Assembly (NCBI GenBank): GCA_029961685.1
Contig: JARWKL010000006.1
Coordinates: 8,128,748 to 8,192,747 of the forward strand
DNA from: Aristolochia californica
Lineage: Eukaryota > Streptophyta > Magnoliopsida > Piperales > Aristolochiaceae
Direction: 5' to 3'
Length of the DNA stretch: 64,000 bases
Position 1 is the first letter of the stretch. Each line of letters opens with the position of its first letter. Positions 11,346 through 23,900 of the stretch are shown piece by piece. Below the pieces are notes generated by a model. That model was not told where the DNA came from and ran no database searches. It saw nothing but the letters and a program-made list of their open reading frames with translations. The translations under genes and the position numbers were made by a program.

Positions 11346-13359
11346 TTAAGTTTCTCCTTGGTTTTGCATCTATTTGAATAGTGCCTAATTTACCACATTT
11401 ATAACAGCCAGTTTTCTTTTTGTCTGGAGGATTATGTCTAGGAGGTGGTCTCTGACGAGGAGGAGGTCTCCTAGGTTCATGACGAGTCTTTTGATGAGAC
11501 TGTCGTTTTGGATATCTCCTACTCTGGTGTGAGTAGGGTTCCTATCTCTTAGAATGATAGAGTTTACCTTTTCCCTTCCTTTGATTGGAAGGTGGTGGTC
11601 CTTTGTAACAATCAAATTGTTCACAGAATTCACCAAGCTCATGTTTACTAGTAAGATTTTGTTTTGAAGCTGAGCTTGAAGCTTTAAATCATTACATAAG
11701 GTCTGTCCTTCTTGGATGATAGCACTAGTAAGGAGACCATATGTATATTGATGGTAGTTTATAATTCCTACCTCATTACCTAACCCTTTTCTTACCTTGC
11801 TGGCAAAAAGAGTAGGTAATCCATCAATAAATTTAGCTTTCCAATATTCATTATTGGCATCTGGTCTTTGCATAACCTTAGTGAGGAAAACATCCTTATA
11901 CCATCTAAAATGGCTAAGTGTTCGACACCTAAGATTTTTCAAAACCTCTCTTCCCTTATCTGATTGGGAAGTCAAATTTCCAATGAAATGATGAACAATA
12001 CAGGAAATTAAGGTATAAACTGCATCGTCCTCACCGAGGTAGGCTTGGCCAAATTTTGTTTTGATAACCTTCTTTGAATTATAAATTTCCTGATGTTGTT
12101 CAGGGGTGAGGATATTATCCCACCAACCTTTGAGAGCTCCAGAAAACCCTACAGTAAGCATTTCTGCAATTCCTTGATCGAAATTCTTATGTTGCCGATA
12201 GATTGTACAATACATAAGCATTCGGTGACAATGTTCCTATATCTGATATTCAGATAATCCATCTATATTCCATTCATAAATGGATTTTCCATCATAAGCT
12301 TTTTTATCTAAATACACATTTTCTTCATACAATAGGTCCTGTGGTGTAGGCCTATGGTAATAAAGTTTTGTGATTTAGATCCAAACGCCGAGTAGATTTT
12401 TTATCTTAATCTAATTTTTGGATACTCGGGTCTTGAATCATTTCTTGAAGAATTTCTTCAATCTGTGTAACATTGGTTAGACCTAAATCTTTGAGATTCA
12501 AGTCTTGACCTACATCAAAATCAAAGTATGTTGAAGGAGTTAAATCTTCAGTAATTTGAGATGAAGAAGAATCTTCATGAGATTCTAGCACTTGAATGCT
12601 TTTTAGAATCTTGGCAGCTTTGGCTTCCGTGGCTTGTTTGAGTTGATCTTCAAAAAGATTCAACCGTCCAAGCCAAGATAATAATTCCTCAACAACTTCA
12701 GAACTATTATCCAATTTAAAGTTCTTAATGGGAACAGGTGGTTTGATGAACGGTTTATTGTTCATCAATAAAGGTAATTTTTGAGAAGATAAATCATAAG
12801 GATTTTGACAATATTTCTCTGGAGTACCTTTATCCAATAAATCTTTAATATGAATAAGCTGTTGGCCAATTTTTTTAAGATTTAAATTGGTAAAATTGTT
12901 TTGTCTTCTAATTTGACCCATAGGGTTAAGAGTAGATTTAGGATTGACAAATGCAACTGCCTCAACAATATCAGGGAATTTTCCTGACGAGCTTGAAAAT
13001 TTAAGCTTTATCGGATCAGTTGGAGGATGGACTGATCTGATGGATGTGCCAGTTTGAAGCTGCCATTCTTTCGTTAGGGTTGAAAGATTGGAATCTGTGG
13101 ACAAAACTAATGGTCGTTTCTCCACTTGCTTCAATCTAAAACGCATAAACCAATCAACAAAAGACATAATTACCTTATTTGTGTCTAAATAAAGATAAAA
13201 GTCTTTTGAAAAATCCATGCGTTCTGTGTCCCCATAGGTGTTAAAAAACCATCTTTTGAAATCTGGATTATTGGGGTGAAAGAATTCAGCTTTAATTGCT
13301 GCTCTGTCCACTACAACAGGGGGTGGATTCTAGTCAATCGGTTGTGTTGTAAAAATCAT
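11346..13359 (-). pseudogene. EPRV copy D: ORF2 coat protein and zinc knuckle
   Basis: ORF2 start ATG at 13357-13359, two nucleotides after the MP stop (13362-13364). The N-terminal part (12406-13311) has VDRAAIKAEFFHP-like and SFVDWFMRFRLKQ blocks; the C-terminal part (11385-12221) has GWWDN, GEDDAVYTLI, EYWKAKFIDGLPTLFASK and a basic tail. Breaks are a TAG near 13331 (Gln codon), a frameshift near 12400-12230, and a 1-nt deletion inside the zinc knuckle (about 11365-11405). Identical in plan to copy H, its partner in the large inverted repeat. Confidence 0.9.
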
Positions 13360-13361
13360 AA

Positions 13362-14298
13362 TCACAGATTGAAACTAGTCATTTCACTGGGAGTGGGAGA
13401 AGTTCGCTCATGCTCCCTTTCGGTATAGACACCACGAGGAATTTGAGTGTCTGATAAGTCGATTCCTTTTAATGAGGAATCATCCTTAACTGATGGTGTT
13501 GCATCCACCTCGTGTAAGCGTAAGGTCTGGCCTACGTCTGAGTATCTGGATGACGATGGTAAAGAGACTCGGTAGGGATTCTTAGGTTTAAAATTAATAA
13601 CCACGTCTCCATTTGTGGATTGAAGAACTTGATCAATATCTTGATTGATCAGGAGTCTTGGAGGAACAGCCTGGGGAATTGTCCAGTTGGCTGGGAAATG
13701 AATTTCCTCCCAATTGATCATCTTTGGAGTGGCAACATTTGCACTCATGAGATTTGTCTCGATCAAAACTGTCTTACCCTGATCTGGTAAGTGTAATACC
13801 TTAGGGAGTAAGGTATTCATAATTTTGAAATGAATCCTTGCAATGGTTTCAATTCCAGGAATGAAATTATATCCTTGTGTTAGAATCCTCAACTAGAGTG
13901 ATTCTAACAAATTCCTATCTGTTAACGATAGGGTAAGGTTTGGATGGACATTAAAATAAACGGGTCCCCTACTAAGACTTGTTTCCACTATACCCATTAA
14001 TGAGGGTTTCCAATCCAAACAACGACCATCTCGAAGTATGGCCTGCAGACAAGTGTTCATCCCTAATAAGGTCAAGGGTTTGAACGCAATCTGTATGCGT
14101 CCAATATACATGTATTTCTTCTCAGTATCAGTAAGATACTTATTGAGATCATTTAACTCTAATAATTTAAGAGTTGAATCTTGATTTTCAAGATTGATTG
14201 TTTGTTCCATGGTTTTAATTCTCATGGTACTTGAAAGGGTGAAAGTCTCTTTCTTGTAAATTGATGTAGGTTTAATGGATGGAGTTGTCCAATCATTT
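13362..14298 (-). pseudogene. EPRV copy D: ORF1 movement protein, N-terminus lost
   Basis: Movement protein in two open parts: 13893-14225 (KYMYIGRIQIAFKPLTLLG, SRGPVYFNVHPNLT) and 13362-13892 (FIPGIETIARIHFKIMN, then a Ser/Pro/Thr-rich tail with SRYSDVGQ). They are separated by a TAG at about 13893-13895 where other copies have a Gln codon. About the first 20 residues are replaced at 14298 by a short inverted leader piece and the array. The mirror copy H (24078-25015) has the same truncation point. Confidence 0.9.
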
Positions 14299-14318
14299 AA
14301 TTTAGTTTAGTTTAATTG
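14299..14318 (-). repeat. Inverted leader snippet at the MP/array junction (left arm)
   Basis: Twenty bases rich in TTTAG that correspond to the viral leader in the opposite orientation to the adjoining MP. The mirror junction at 24047-24077 has the fuller 31-nt form; this one lacks 11 nt. It marks a snap-back made before the large inverted duplication. Confidence 0.65.
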
Positions 14319-17149
14319 AAAGAAAGAAGAAATATAGAAAGAAAGAATCACGATAGAAACAGACAAACAAACAAGTCCGAAGATAGAGTAAGAAAGAAAG
14401 AAGAAATAAAGAAACAAAAATGAAAAAGGAAGGAAAGAAGAAAGAAAGAACACAATAAAAAAAAAGAAAGAAAAAAAGGAAAAATGAAAGGATCAAGAAA
14501 GACAAAAGCAAGAAAGAAACAAGAAAGGTTAAGAAAGAAAAAAATAAATAAGGATTAAAGAAAGAAGAAAAAAAGAGAGATTTGTAGATAAATAGGAAGA
14601 TAGAAAAAAATAATCAGGAAATAAAAAAAAAAGCAAGAAACAAGAATGAAAGAAAGATAAAATTAAACAAGAAAGACACAAGAAGTGAGGAAGAAAGAAA
14701 GAAAGAAAGAAGACAAAAAGAAAGAAAGAATGAAGAATGAAAGAAAGAAAGACAAAAGAAAAAAATGAAAGAAGAGAAAAGAAAGAATCAATAAGGAAAG
14801 AAACAAGAAAGATTAAAGAAATAAAGAAAGAAAGAATGAATGAATGATTAAAAATAAAAGGAAAAATAAAAATAAGAACTAAAGAAAACAAAAAAATAAA
14901 GACAAATCATCGAAACGAAGAAAATGGAAAGAAGAAAGATTGATAGATAGAAAGAATAAGAAAGAAAGAAAAAAAGAAACAAAAACGCAAGAAACAAGAT
15001 AGAAATAAAGATTAAAATAAAAAAGAAAAACAGAAGAAGAGAGGAAGAAAGAAATGAAGAAAGAAGAACAAAGAAAGAAATAAAGAAAGAACAAAGAAAG
15101 CTGAAGAAATTAAGAAAGAAATCAGGAAAAATGAACGAAAGAAACATAAACAATAAAAGAAATAAACAAAAAAAGGAACAAATGAGAGAATGAAGAAATA
15201 AAGAGAAAAGAATAAATAAAGAAATAAGGCACATTGAAAGAAATAAGAAAGAAGAAAAGAAGAAGAAAGAAATAATCAAGATAGAAATAAACAAACAAGA
15301 AATAAAGAAGAAAACATCAAAATGAAAGAAGAAACACACAAACAAACAAACAAGAAAGAAAGATGGAAAGAAGAAATAAGAAACAGGGAAGAAGGAAGTC
15401 CGAAATATGAGAAAAAAAAAGGAAATAAGACATAAAAATTGAAAGAAAGAAGAAATAAAGACAGAAAGAAGAAAGAAAGAAAAAATAAATAAAAAAAGAA
15501 AGAAGGCAGAAAGAAAGAATGAAAGAAGAAATTAGAAAGGAAAAAAGAAACACTGATAATGAAAGAAATCTGAAGGAAAGAAATAGAAAGAATGAAATAA
15601 ATAAACAAGAAAGAAAGAAAGAAAGAATGAATGAATAAAGAAAAAAACAAGAAAGTACAAATAAAAAAGGCACATAGAAATTAATAATTAATATGGAAAG
15701 AAGAAGAAAGAAAGAATCACAATAGAAACAAACAAACAAACAAACAACTAGTCAGAAATAAGGAATAAGAAATAAAAAAATAAAGAAAGAAAAAATGAAA
15801 TAGAAAGAAAGAATGAAAGAAAGAAAGAAAAAAATAGAAAAAAGAAAGAATCAAGACAAAAAGAATCTCATGTAAACTGTAAAAAAGAAGCAAGAAAAAA
15901 AACAACAAACAATGAAACAAAGATGAAGAAAGGTATAAGGCAAGAAACAAGAATGGAAGAATGATGAAAGAAAGAAAAAATATAGAAGAAAGAAAAAAGT
16001 AAGAAAGAATGGTAGAAATAAGAAAGATAGAGGAGAAAACAAAGAAACATAGAAAGAAGAAAGAACGAAACTAGATAGAAAGAATAAAAGAAAGAATGAA
16101 AGAAAGAAATAAGGAAAGAAATAAGCAAGAAATAAGCAAGAATCAAGAAATAAAGAGAAAATAAGGAAAGAAGACAAAAAGAAAGAATGAAGAAAGAAAT
16201 AAAGAAATAAACTATGAAAAAAAATGAAAGAATCAAGAAAGAAAGAAGCACGAAAGAAAGAAGCAAGAAAGAAACATGAAAGAAAGAAATAAATATGAAA
16301 AAAATAAAAAAAATAAGAAAAATATAAAGCAAAAAACAAGAAAGAAACAATTAGGATAGAAACAAACAAACAAGTTAGAAAGAAAGAGTAAGAAACAAAG
16401 AAAGAAATAAATAAAGAAAGAAAGAAAAATGAAAAAAAGAAGAAAGAAAGAAGACGAAAATAAAGAAAATAAAGAAAAGAAAGAAAGACGAAATAGAGAA
16501 AGAAAAAAAAGAATGGAAGAAGAAACATCAAAATAAAGAACAAGAAAAAATGAATAAATATTCAAAACATAAAATAAATAAAAGAAAGAAAGATGAAACA
16601 GAGAAAGAAATATAAGAACTAAAGAAGAACAAAATAAGAAATAAAGAAAGAAACTAGAAAGAAAGAATAAAAGAAATAAATAAAGAAAGAAGAAAAACAA
16701 AAGAAAAAAAGAAAGAAAGAAGAAAGATAAGAAAGAAAGAAGATGAGAAATAAAGAAAGAAAGAAAGAAAAAAGAAAAAGATAGAAAGAAAGAAAGACAA
16801 AATAATGTAAAGAAAGAAGAAAAAGGAATGGATAGATAGAAAGAAGGAAAAAAAGAATAAAAAAGAAAGATAGATAGAAAGAAGAAGGAATAAAGAATGA
16901 AATTAGAAAGGAAGAAAGAAATATGAAAGCGAAAACAAAAAAATGCAAGAAAGAAATAAGAATGAAAGAAAAATAAAAGAACAAATAAAGAAAGGCACAT
17001 AAAAAGAAAGAATAAATAAGAAAATAAAAACAAAGAAAGAATCACGATAGAAACAAACAAACAAATAAGTTAGAAAGAAAGAAAAAAGAAAGGAAGAAAG
17101 ATCTAAAGAAGACAAAAAGAAAGAAAGAAAAAAAATGAAAGAAGAAAAA

Positions 17150-17189
<40 letters not shown>

Positions 17190-17481
17190 AGGAATTAATT
17201 AAGAAATAAGGCACATTGAAAAAAATAAGAAAGGAGAAAAGAAGAAGAAAGAAATAATAAATATATAAACAAGAAGAAAGAAAAAAGAAAAAAGAAGAAA
17301 CACCGTCTTTCTTTATTCTTTATTTTGATTTTGTCTTCTTTCTTTCTTATCTTTCTTGTCTGTTTCTTTATTGTTTCTTTCTTTTTTCTTTGTTTTTTTG
17401 TTTATGAGTCTTTCTTTCTTTCTTATTCCTATATTTAATTTTGTTTTTTCTTTCTATTTTATTTCTTTCTTCTTTCTATTT

Positions 17482-17517
<36 letters not shown>

Positions 17518-17569
17518 GTTCCTATATTTAATTTTGTTTTTTCTTTCTACTTTATTTCTTTCTTTCCTA
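14319..17569. repeat. GAAA/CTTT purine-pyrimidine array E (left arm of inverted repeat)
   Basis: About 3.25 kb, purine on the plus strand to about 17300 and pyrimidine from 17305 to 17569. It aligns in reverse complement with array G (20.9-24.05 kb) through non-repetitive landmarks: the segment near 14330-14395 with its single CGATAG, the one with CTCATGTAAACTG near 15870, and the purine-to-pyrimidine switch at 17300-17310. The pyrimidine end contains a tandem copy of a block around CCTATATTTAATTTTG (about 17425 and 17520). Confidence 0.95.
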
Positions 17570-17591
17570 TATCGAGAATACCATAAAGAAG
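17570..17591 (-). repeat. 22-nt snap-back copy of ORF3 at the array/EPRV junction
   Basis: These 22 bases are the exact reverse complement of 17808-17829, inside ORF3 of the same copy. They sit directly between the array and the start of ORF3, as expected if repair synthesis switched template and copied the opposite strand briefly before resuming. Confidence 0.8.
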
Positions 17592-18343
17592 AAAAAGACA
17601 TTCCTGGTTTTTCCAGCAGGAAAAGAATGTCTATCAAAGGTCATTACGTCTACCTAGTTGGGTATTTGCATGGTGGAACAAATTTGGGCCACCCCTTTCA
17701 ATCTTACTAGAACCAATCAAGATTCATTTTGTAAAATGGACTCAAACCAGTCCTGAGCTTAAAGCTCTGGGTTTTACAAAAACCCCTAATAATAGTAACG
17801 TCTTTATCTTCTTTATGGTATTCTCGATACCATGGATTTGGAGATGGGATTGTACTATAGGATTTAATGATAAAGGCCTTCCAGTATTATTACGGACATT
17901 TCATGTTCGTTGGTGGAAAAATTTCCCCAATATTGATACTAAAGTGGCAGAAATTGCGTCTATTATCATTCAAAATGAGAATAATCTTGGATTTCATAGA
18001 ATCCCAGAAGTCCTTTATGACTCCACCAATTTATTTGGCACCTTCAAAAATCAATTAAGGAGTTTATTTCCACATATTTTGGAGAAGGATATTATAAAAA
18101 AATATTGGAATCAATGAAGGATTGTATGGTTACACAGTGCAATGAAGGCACATCCACTCACCCAGTAGATAACATGTCTATTTCAGAAAAGTCTGCTGCC
18201 AAAGAAGAAGAACAAGAAGAAGAAAATATTGAAGAGCATGATGAGAATGCTAATGAGTCATTACCAGATAGACAACCTCTGGAAGATGACGAATATATTG
18301 CTGCCATGTTTCGTATGTTTGAAGCAAAATCTAAACGCAAATA
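17592..18343 (+). pseudogene. EPRV copy F: ORF3, C-terminal two thirds
   Basis: Plus-strand ORF3 from the WFFQWEKN-like block onward. Readable parts are PWIWRWDC (17833 on), HVRWWKNFPNID, and the acidic tail with EEEQEEENIEEHDENANES, ending at the stop 18342-18344. Frames change near 17700-17815 and 18100. The Arg/Gly-rich start is missing. Function unknown. ORF4 and the viral promoter follow in their native order. Confidence 0.82.
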
Positions 18344-18357
18344 ATTTGTTTCAGGAT

Positions 18358-18696
18358 ATGACTATGACAGACACATCTGTACCAGATTCGTCGATCAAGT
18401 CCGTCCAAAAGCAATAGAGGAAATCCTATCCTCTGCCCCACAGCTGGCCTATTTGTCACATCAATCAAGGCACCTACAGTATCTTTGGTCGGCCATTTTC
18501 CATAAAGTCACACCCATGGGATGCCGAATGTAGCCGCCTTCTTAGGATAAGAGTTAAAGCTCTTATACAAACAAATATTCTTTGGGACCAAGCCCATCAA
18601 AGGTCTCTTTCAAATCACCATCACAAAGATAATGGACAACAAAGTCCTGATCATCTCAATAATAGAGATGACTCAGCTCAGCCGCCTCAATCATAG
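18358..18696 (+). pseudogene. EPRV copy F: ORF4 small basic protein, broken
   Basis: ORF4 begins at ATG 18358-18360 (MTMTD) and ends at TAG 18694-18696. A TAG at 18415-18417 interrupts it after about 19 codons; beyond that the frame shows LPHSWPICHI, YSIFGRPFSIKSH and LWDQAHQRS, matching the intact copies at 48190 and 62258. A splice-acceptor-like pyrimidine run plus CAG (18352-18354) precedes the ATG. I do not recognise a family. Confidence 0.75.
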
Positions 18697-18971
18697 AGGC
18701 TTATCTCTTTCTCAAGTGGTGGATTCAAGCTGATTCGAATCCACTTTAGTTTCCTCTTGCTATATAAGGAGTTGTTTGATTTTGTTAAGGCATAACTTTT
18801 TATGGAGCTTTCTCCTTTGTTTGCAAGGTTGCCTTCTTGTGTGTTTACATTACTTGGAGTGTTTATTGTAAGTATTCTATGATATAGTGAAATAGTACTG
18901 AGTTAAAGTTATTCTCTGTCCGGTTCTTTCTTTTATTTGCCTTTTGTCAATTTCCTACTTCCCGCTGTAAT
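18697..18971 (+). promoter_or_regulatory. EPRV copy F: intergenic promoter region
   Basis: Non-coding stretch after ORF4. It contains a hairpin (GTGGATTC 18719-18726 pairing with GAATCCAC 18737-18744), then a TATA box TATATAAG (18761-18768) placed to start the pregenomic RNA near 18790. A splice-donor consensus GTAAGT follows at 18868-18873. The AATAAA of copy U is not kept here. Order and spacing match copy U at 62594-62860. Confidence 0.75.
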
Positions 18972-18983
18972 TGGTATCACAGC
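18972..18983 (+). other. EPRV copy F: tRNA-Met primer binding site, one mismatch
   Basis: Reads TGGTATCACAGC, one base off the TGGTATCAGAGC of the other copies, which is complementary to the 3' end of plant initiator tRNA-Met. The ATG of a Met-Glu-Gly-stop uORF follows at once. Confidence 0.85.
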
Positions 18984-19449
18984 CATGGAAGGCTAAACCT
19001 TGAATATCCAGGTACGGAGTAAGGGCTTATAAATTTTTTATATTTTAATCTTCAGGGGAGTTCACTTACTTCGTAATGTCATAATGATTTTACTATTCAC
19101 CGTCATTCTTGTTATGATATGGGACATCACCCAAGTCGCGTTGAGTCAAGGCCGTGTTGTCTTTGCCATGGATACGCATAGGCGTTGAAGGCCGCTACTC
19201 TTAAGTAATTGACAGACGTGTATCTGCTCAAGAAGATGATGAACAGTAAATTAATTATGCTATTATGATTCATTGTTTGCTTCATTCATGATTACCATAT
19301 AATCAGTTTATAATATGTTTACTTCATACTAGGATATTCCTCCTTCTAGTTTTCTTTTACCACTCTATTAGCTATAGTGTAATTTAGTTTACTTTTAGTT
19401 TACTTTAATTGTGTTTTAAATTTTGTTTAAATTTTTAATTTATCAAAAC
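18984..19449 (+). promoter_or_regulatory. EPRV copy F: leader with long stem
   Basis: Untranslated leader between the primer site and the MP ATG. Arms 19088-19111 and 19229-19250 can pair (TTCACCGTCATTCTTG against CAAGAAGATGATGAA) and enclose about 115 nt. Caulimovirids use such a stem after a short uORF for ribosome shunting, so the same use is inferred. An AT-rich tail precedes the MP start. Confidence 0.7.
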
Positions 19450-20307
19450 ATGGCATCCAGTAGTAGGATTACTGGATCAGTTAAGAATGCATCTCTCGTT
19501 GGATATAAAGTTCAACAACAATTGAATGATTGGACAATTCCGTCCATAAAACCAACTTCAATATACAAGAAAGGAATTTTCACCCTTTCTAGTACCATGG
19601 GAATTAAAACCATGGAACAAACGATTAATCTTGAAAATCAATACTCAACTCTTAAATTATTAGAGTTAACCGATCTCAACAAGTATCTAGCCGATACTGA
19701 GAAAAAATATATGCATATTGGGTGCATACAGAAACCCTTGACCTGTTTGGATGAACACATGTTTGCAGGCCATTCTCCGAGATGGTCATTGTTTGGATTG
19801 GAAACCCTCTCTAATGGGTATTATTGAAACGAGTCTCAGTCATGGACCCGTTTACTTTTATGTCCATCCAATCCTCTATCCAGTTGAGGATTCTAACTCA
19901 GGGATATAATTTCATTCCTGGAACTGAAACCATTGTCGTTATTGCAAGGATTCATTTCAGAATTATGAATTCCTTAGTCCCTAAGGTATTACACTTACCA
20001 GATCAGGGTAAGACAATATTGATAGAAACAGATCTCATGAGTGCAAATGTTGCCACTCCAAGGATGATCAATTGGGAGGAAATTCATTTCCCAGCCAGTT
20101 GGACAATTCCACAGGTTGTTCCTCCTAAACTCCTGATTAATCAGGATATTGATCAAGTTCTTCAATCCACCGATGGAGAAGTGGTGATTAATTTTAAATC
20201 AAAGACTCCTTACTGAGTCTCTTTACCACCGTTATCCAGATACTCGGAAGTAGGCCAAACCTCGCGCTTACAAGAGGTGGATGACCAACAATCTTGTAAG
20301 GAATATG
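19450..20307 (+). pseudogene. EPRV copy F: ORF1 movement protein, broken
   Basis: Starts at ATG 19450 (MASSSRITGSVKNASL) with the full N-terminus. A small deletion near 19731 shifts the frame, so the first half (19450-19827) and second half (19824-20216) are read separately. A CGA codon has become TGA at 20214-20216, a CpG transition also found at the same codon in copy R. The rest of the tail (SRYSEVGQ) is cut at about 20307 by telomeric repeats. Confidence 0.9.
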
Positions 20308-20330
20308 AACCCTAAACCCTAAACCCTAAA
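20308..20330 (+). repeat. Short interstitial telomeric repeat
   Basis: Just over three units of the plant telomere repeat CCCTAAA in perfect register, exactly between the broken movement protein and a purine array. Such stubs are known where double-strand breaks were healed by telomerase or filled with telomeric DNA; here that is an inference from position. Confidence 0.9.
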
Positions 20331-20925
20331 GAAAGAGCAAGAAACAAAGAAAAATAAAAATAAATATAAAAAAAGTTAAAACTAGACAGAAAGAAAGAAA
20401 AAATAAGAAACAACAAAAAATAAATAAACAAAGAAAGAGGAAAGAAACAAGAAAGATAAGAAAGAAAGAAGAACGAAAAAAGAAATAAAGAAAGAAACTA
20501 GAAAGAAAGAATAAAAGAAATAAATAAAGAAAGAAGAAAGACAAAAGAAAAAAAGAAAGAAACAAGAGAGATAAGAAAGAAAGAAGATGCAATATATTTT
20601 TTGTTTCATTCTTTATTTCTTTATTCTTTTTTCTATCTTGATTCTTTCTTTCCTCTTCTTTTCTTCTTTCTTATTTCTTTCAATGTGCCTTATTTCTTTA
20701 TTTATTCTTGCTCGTTTCTTTCTTTCTTTTTTTCTTGTTTCTTCATTGAAAGAAAAAGGAATGAAACTAGCAAGGAAGAAAGAAAGACAAAGTTAAAGAA
20801 AGAAACATGAAATAAACAAACAAGAAAGATCAAATAAATAAAAGGCACATAGAAATAAATAAGAACTAAGTGAAGAAGAAGAAAGAATCACAATACAAAG
20901 AAAAAACAAAATTAAATATAGAAAT

Positions 20926-20957
<32 letters not shown>

Positions 20958-23900
20958 CTCATAAACAAAAAAACAAAGAAAAAAGAAAGAAACAATAAAG
21001 AAACAGACAAGAAAGATAAGAAAGAAAGAAGACGAAAAGAAAGAAAGAATAAAGAAAGACGGTGTTTCTTCTTTTTTCTTTTTTCTTTCTTCTTGTTTAT
21101 ATATTTATTATTTCTTTCTTCTTCTTTTCTCCTTTTTTTTCAAGGTGCCTTATTTCTTAATTGATTCCTTCTTCTTTCTTTCTTTCTTTCTTTCTTTCTT
21201 TTCTTTCTTCTTTCATTTTTTTTTCTTTCTTTCTTTTTGTCTTCTTTAGATCTTTCTTCCTTTCTTTCTTCCTTTCTTTTTTCTTTCTTTCTAACTTATT
21301 TGTTTGTTTGTTTCTATCGTGATTCTTTCTTTGTTTTTCTTTTCTTATTTATTCTTTCTTTTTATGTGCCTTTCTTTATTTGTTCTTTCATTTTTCTTTC
21401 ATTCTTATTTCTTTATTGCATTTTTTTTTGTTTTCTCTTTCATATTTCTTTCTTCCTTTCTAATTTCATTCTTTGTTCCTTCTTCTTTCTATCTATCTTT
21501 CTTTTTTATTCTTTTTTTCCTTCTTTCTATCTATCCATTCCTTTTTCTTCTTTCTTTACATTATTTTGTCTTTCTTTCTTTTTGTCTTTCTTTATTTCTC
21601 ATTCCTTTCTTTCTTCTTTCTTTCTTTCTTTATTTCTCATCTTCTTTCTTTCTTTTTTTCTTTTGTTTTTCTTCTTTCTTTATTTATTTCTTTTGTTTTT
21701 CTTCTTTCTTTATTTATTTCTTTTATTCTTTCTTTCTAGTTTCTTTCTTTATTTCTTATTTCGTTCTTCTTTAGTTCTTATATTTCTTTCTCTGTTTCAT
21801 CTTTCTTTCTTTTATTTATTATATGTTTTGATTATTTATTTATTTTTTCTTGTTCTTTATTTTGTTGTTTCTTCTTCCATTCTTTTTTTTCTTTCTCTAT
21901 TTCATCTTTCTTTCTTTTCTTTATTTTCTTTATTTTCGTCTTCTTTCTTTCTTCTTTTTTTCCATTTTTCTTTCTTTATTTCTTTCTTTGTTTCTTACTC
22001 TTTCTTTCTAACTTGTTTGTTTGTTTCTATCCTAATTGTTTCTTTCTTGTTTCTTGCTTTATATTTTTATTTTTTTATTTTTTTCATATTTACTTCTTTC
22101 TTTCATGTTTCTTTCTTGCTTCTTTCTTTCCTGCTTCTTTATTTCTTGCTTCTTTCTTTCTTGATTCTTTCATTTTTTCATAGTTTCTTTCTTTCTTTCT
22201 TTCTTCATTCTTTCTTTTTGTCTTCTTTCCTTATTTTCTCTTTATTTCTTGATTCTTGCTTATTTCTTGCTTATTTCTTTCCTTATTTCTTTCTTTCATT
22301 CTTTCTTTTATTCTTTCTATCTAGTTTCGTTCTTTCTTCTTTCTATGTTTCTTTGTTTTCTCCTCTATCTTTCTTATTTCTATCATTCTTTCTTAATTTT
22401 TTCTTTCTTCTATATTTTTTCTTTCTTTCATCATTCTTCCTTCCTTGTTTCTTGCCTTATACCTTTCTTCATCTTTGTTTCATTGTTTGTTGTTTTTTTT
22501 CATGCTTCTTTTTTACAGTTTACATGAGATTCTTTTTGTCTTGATTCTTTCTTTTTTCTATTTTTTTCTTTCTTTCTTTCTTTCTATTTCATTTTTTCTT
22601 TCTTTATTTTTTTATTTCTTATTCTTTATTTCCGACTTGTTGTTTGTTTGTTTGTTTGTTTCTATTGTGATTCTTTCTTTCTTCTTCTTTCCATATTAAT
22701 TATTTATTTCTATGTGCCTTTTTAATTTTTAGTTTCTTGTTTTTTTCTTTATTCATTCATTCTTTCTTTCTTTCTTTCTTTCTTGTTTATTTATTTCATT
22801 CTTTCTTTTTCTTTCCTTCAGATTTCTTTTATTATCAGTGTTTCTTTTTTCCTTTCTAATTTCTTCTTTCATTCTTTCTTTCTGCCTTCTTTCTTTTTTT
22901 ATTTATTTTTTCTTTCTTTCTTCTTTCTGTCTTTATTTCTTCTTTCTTTCAATTTTTATGTCTTATTTCCTTTTTTTTCTCTTATTTCGTACTTCCTTCT
23001 TCCCTGTTTCTTATTTCTTCTTTCCTTCTTTCTTTCTTGTTTGTTTGTTTCTTTGTTTCTTCTTTCATTTTGATGTTTTCTTCTTTATTTCTTGTTTGTT
23101 TATTTCTATCTTGATTATTTCTTTCTTATTTATTTCAATGTGCCTTATTTCTTTATTTATTCTTTTCTCTTTATTTCTTCATTCTCTCATTTGTTCTTTT
23201 TTTGTTTATTTCTTTTATTGTTTATGTTTCTTTCGTTCATTTTCCCGATTTCTTTCTTAATTTCTTCAGCTTTCTTTGTTCTTTCTTTATTTCTTTCTTT
23301 GTTCTTCTTTCTTCATTTCTTTCTTCCTCTCTTCTTCTGTCTTTCTTTTTTACTTTAATCTTTATTTCTATCTTGTTTCTTGCGTTTTTGTTTCTTTTTT
23401 TCTTTCTTTCTTATTCTTTCTATCTATCAATCTTTCTTCTTTCCATTTTTTTCGTTTCAATGATTTGTCTTTATTTTTTTGTTTTCTTTAGTTCTTATTT
23501 TTATTTTTCGTTTTCTTTTTAATCATTCATTCTTTCTTTCTTTCTTTAATCTTTCTTGTTTCTTTCCTTATTGATTCTTTCTTTTCTCTTCTTTCATTTT
23601 TTTTCTTTTGTCTTTCTTTCTTTCATTCTTCATTCTTTCTTTCTTTCTTTTTGTCTTCTTTCTTTCTTTCTTCCTCACTTCTTGTGTCTTTCTTGTTTAA
23701 TTTTATCTTTCTTTCATTCTTTTTTCTTGCTTTTTTGTTTTTTTATTTCCTGATTATTTTTTTCTATCTCCTATTTATCTACAAATCTCTCTTTTTTTCT
23801 TCTTTCTTTAATCCTTATTTATTTTTTTCTTTCTTAACCTTTGTTGTTTCTTTCTTGCTTTTGTCTTTCTTGATCCTTTCATTTTTCCTTTTTTTCTTTC

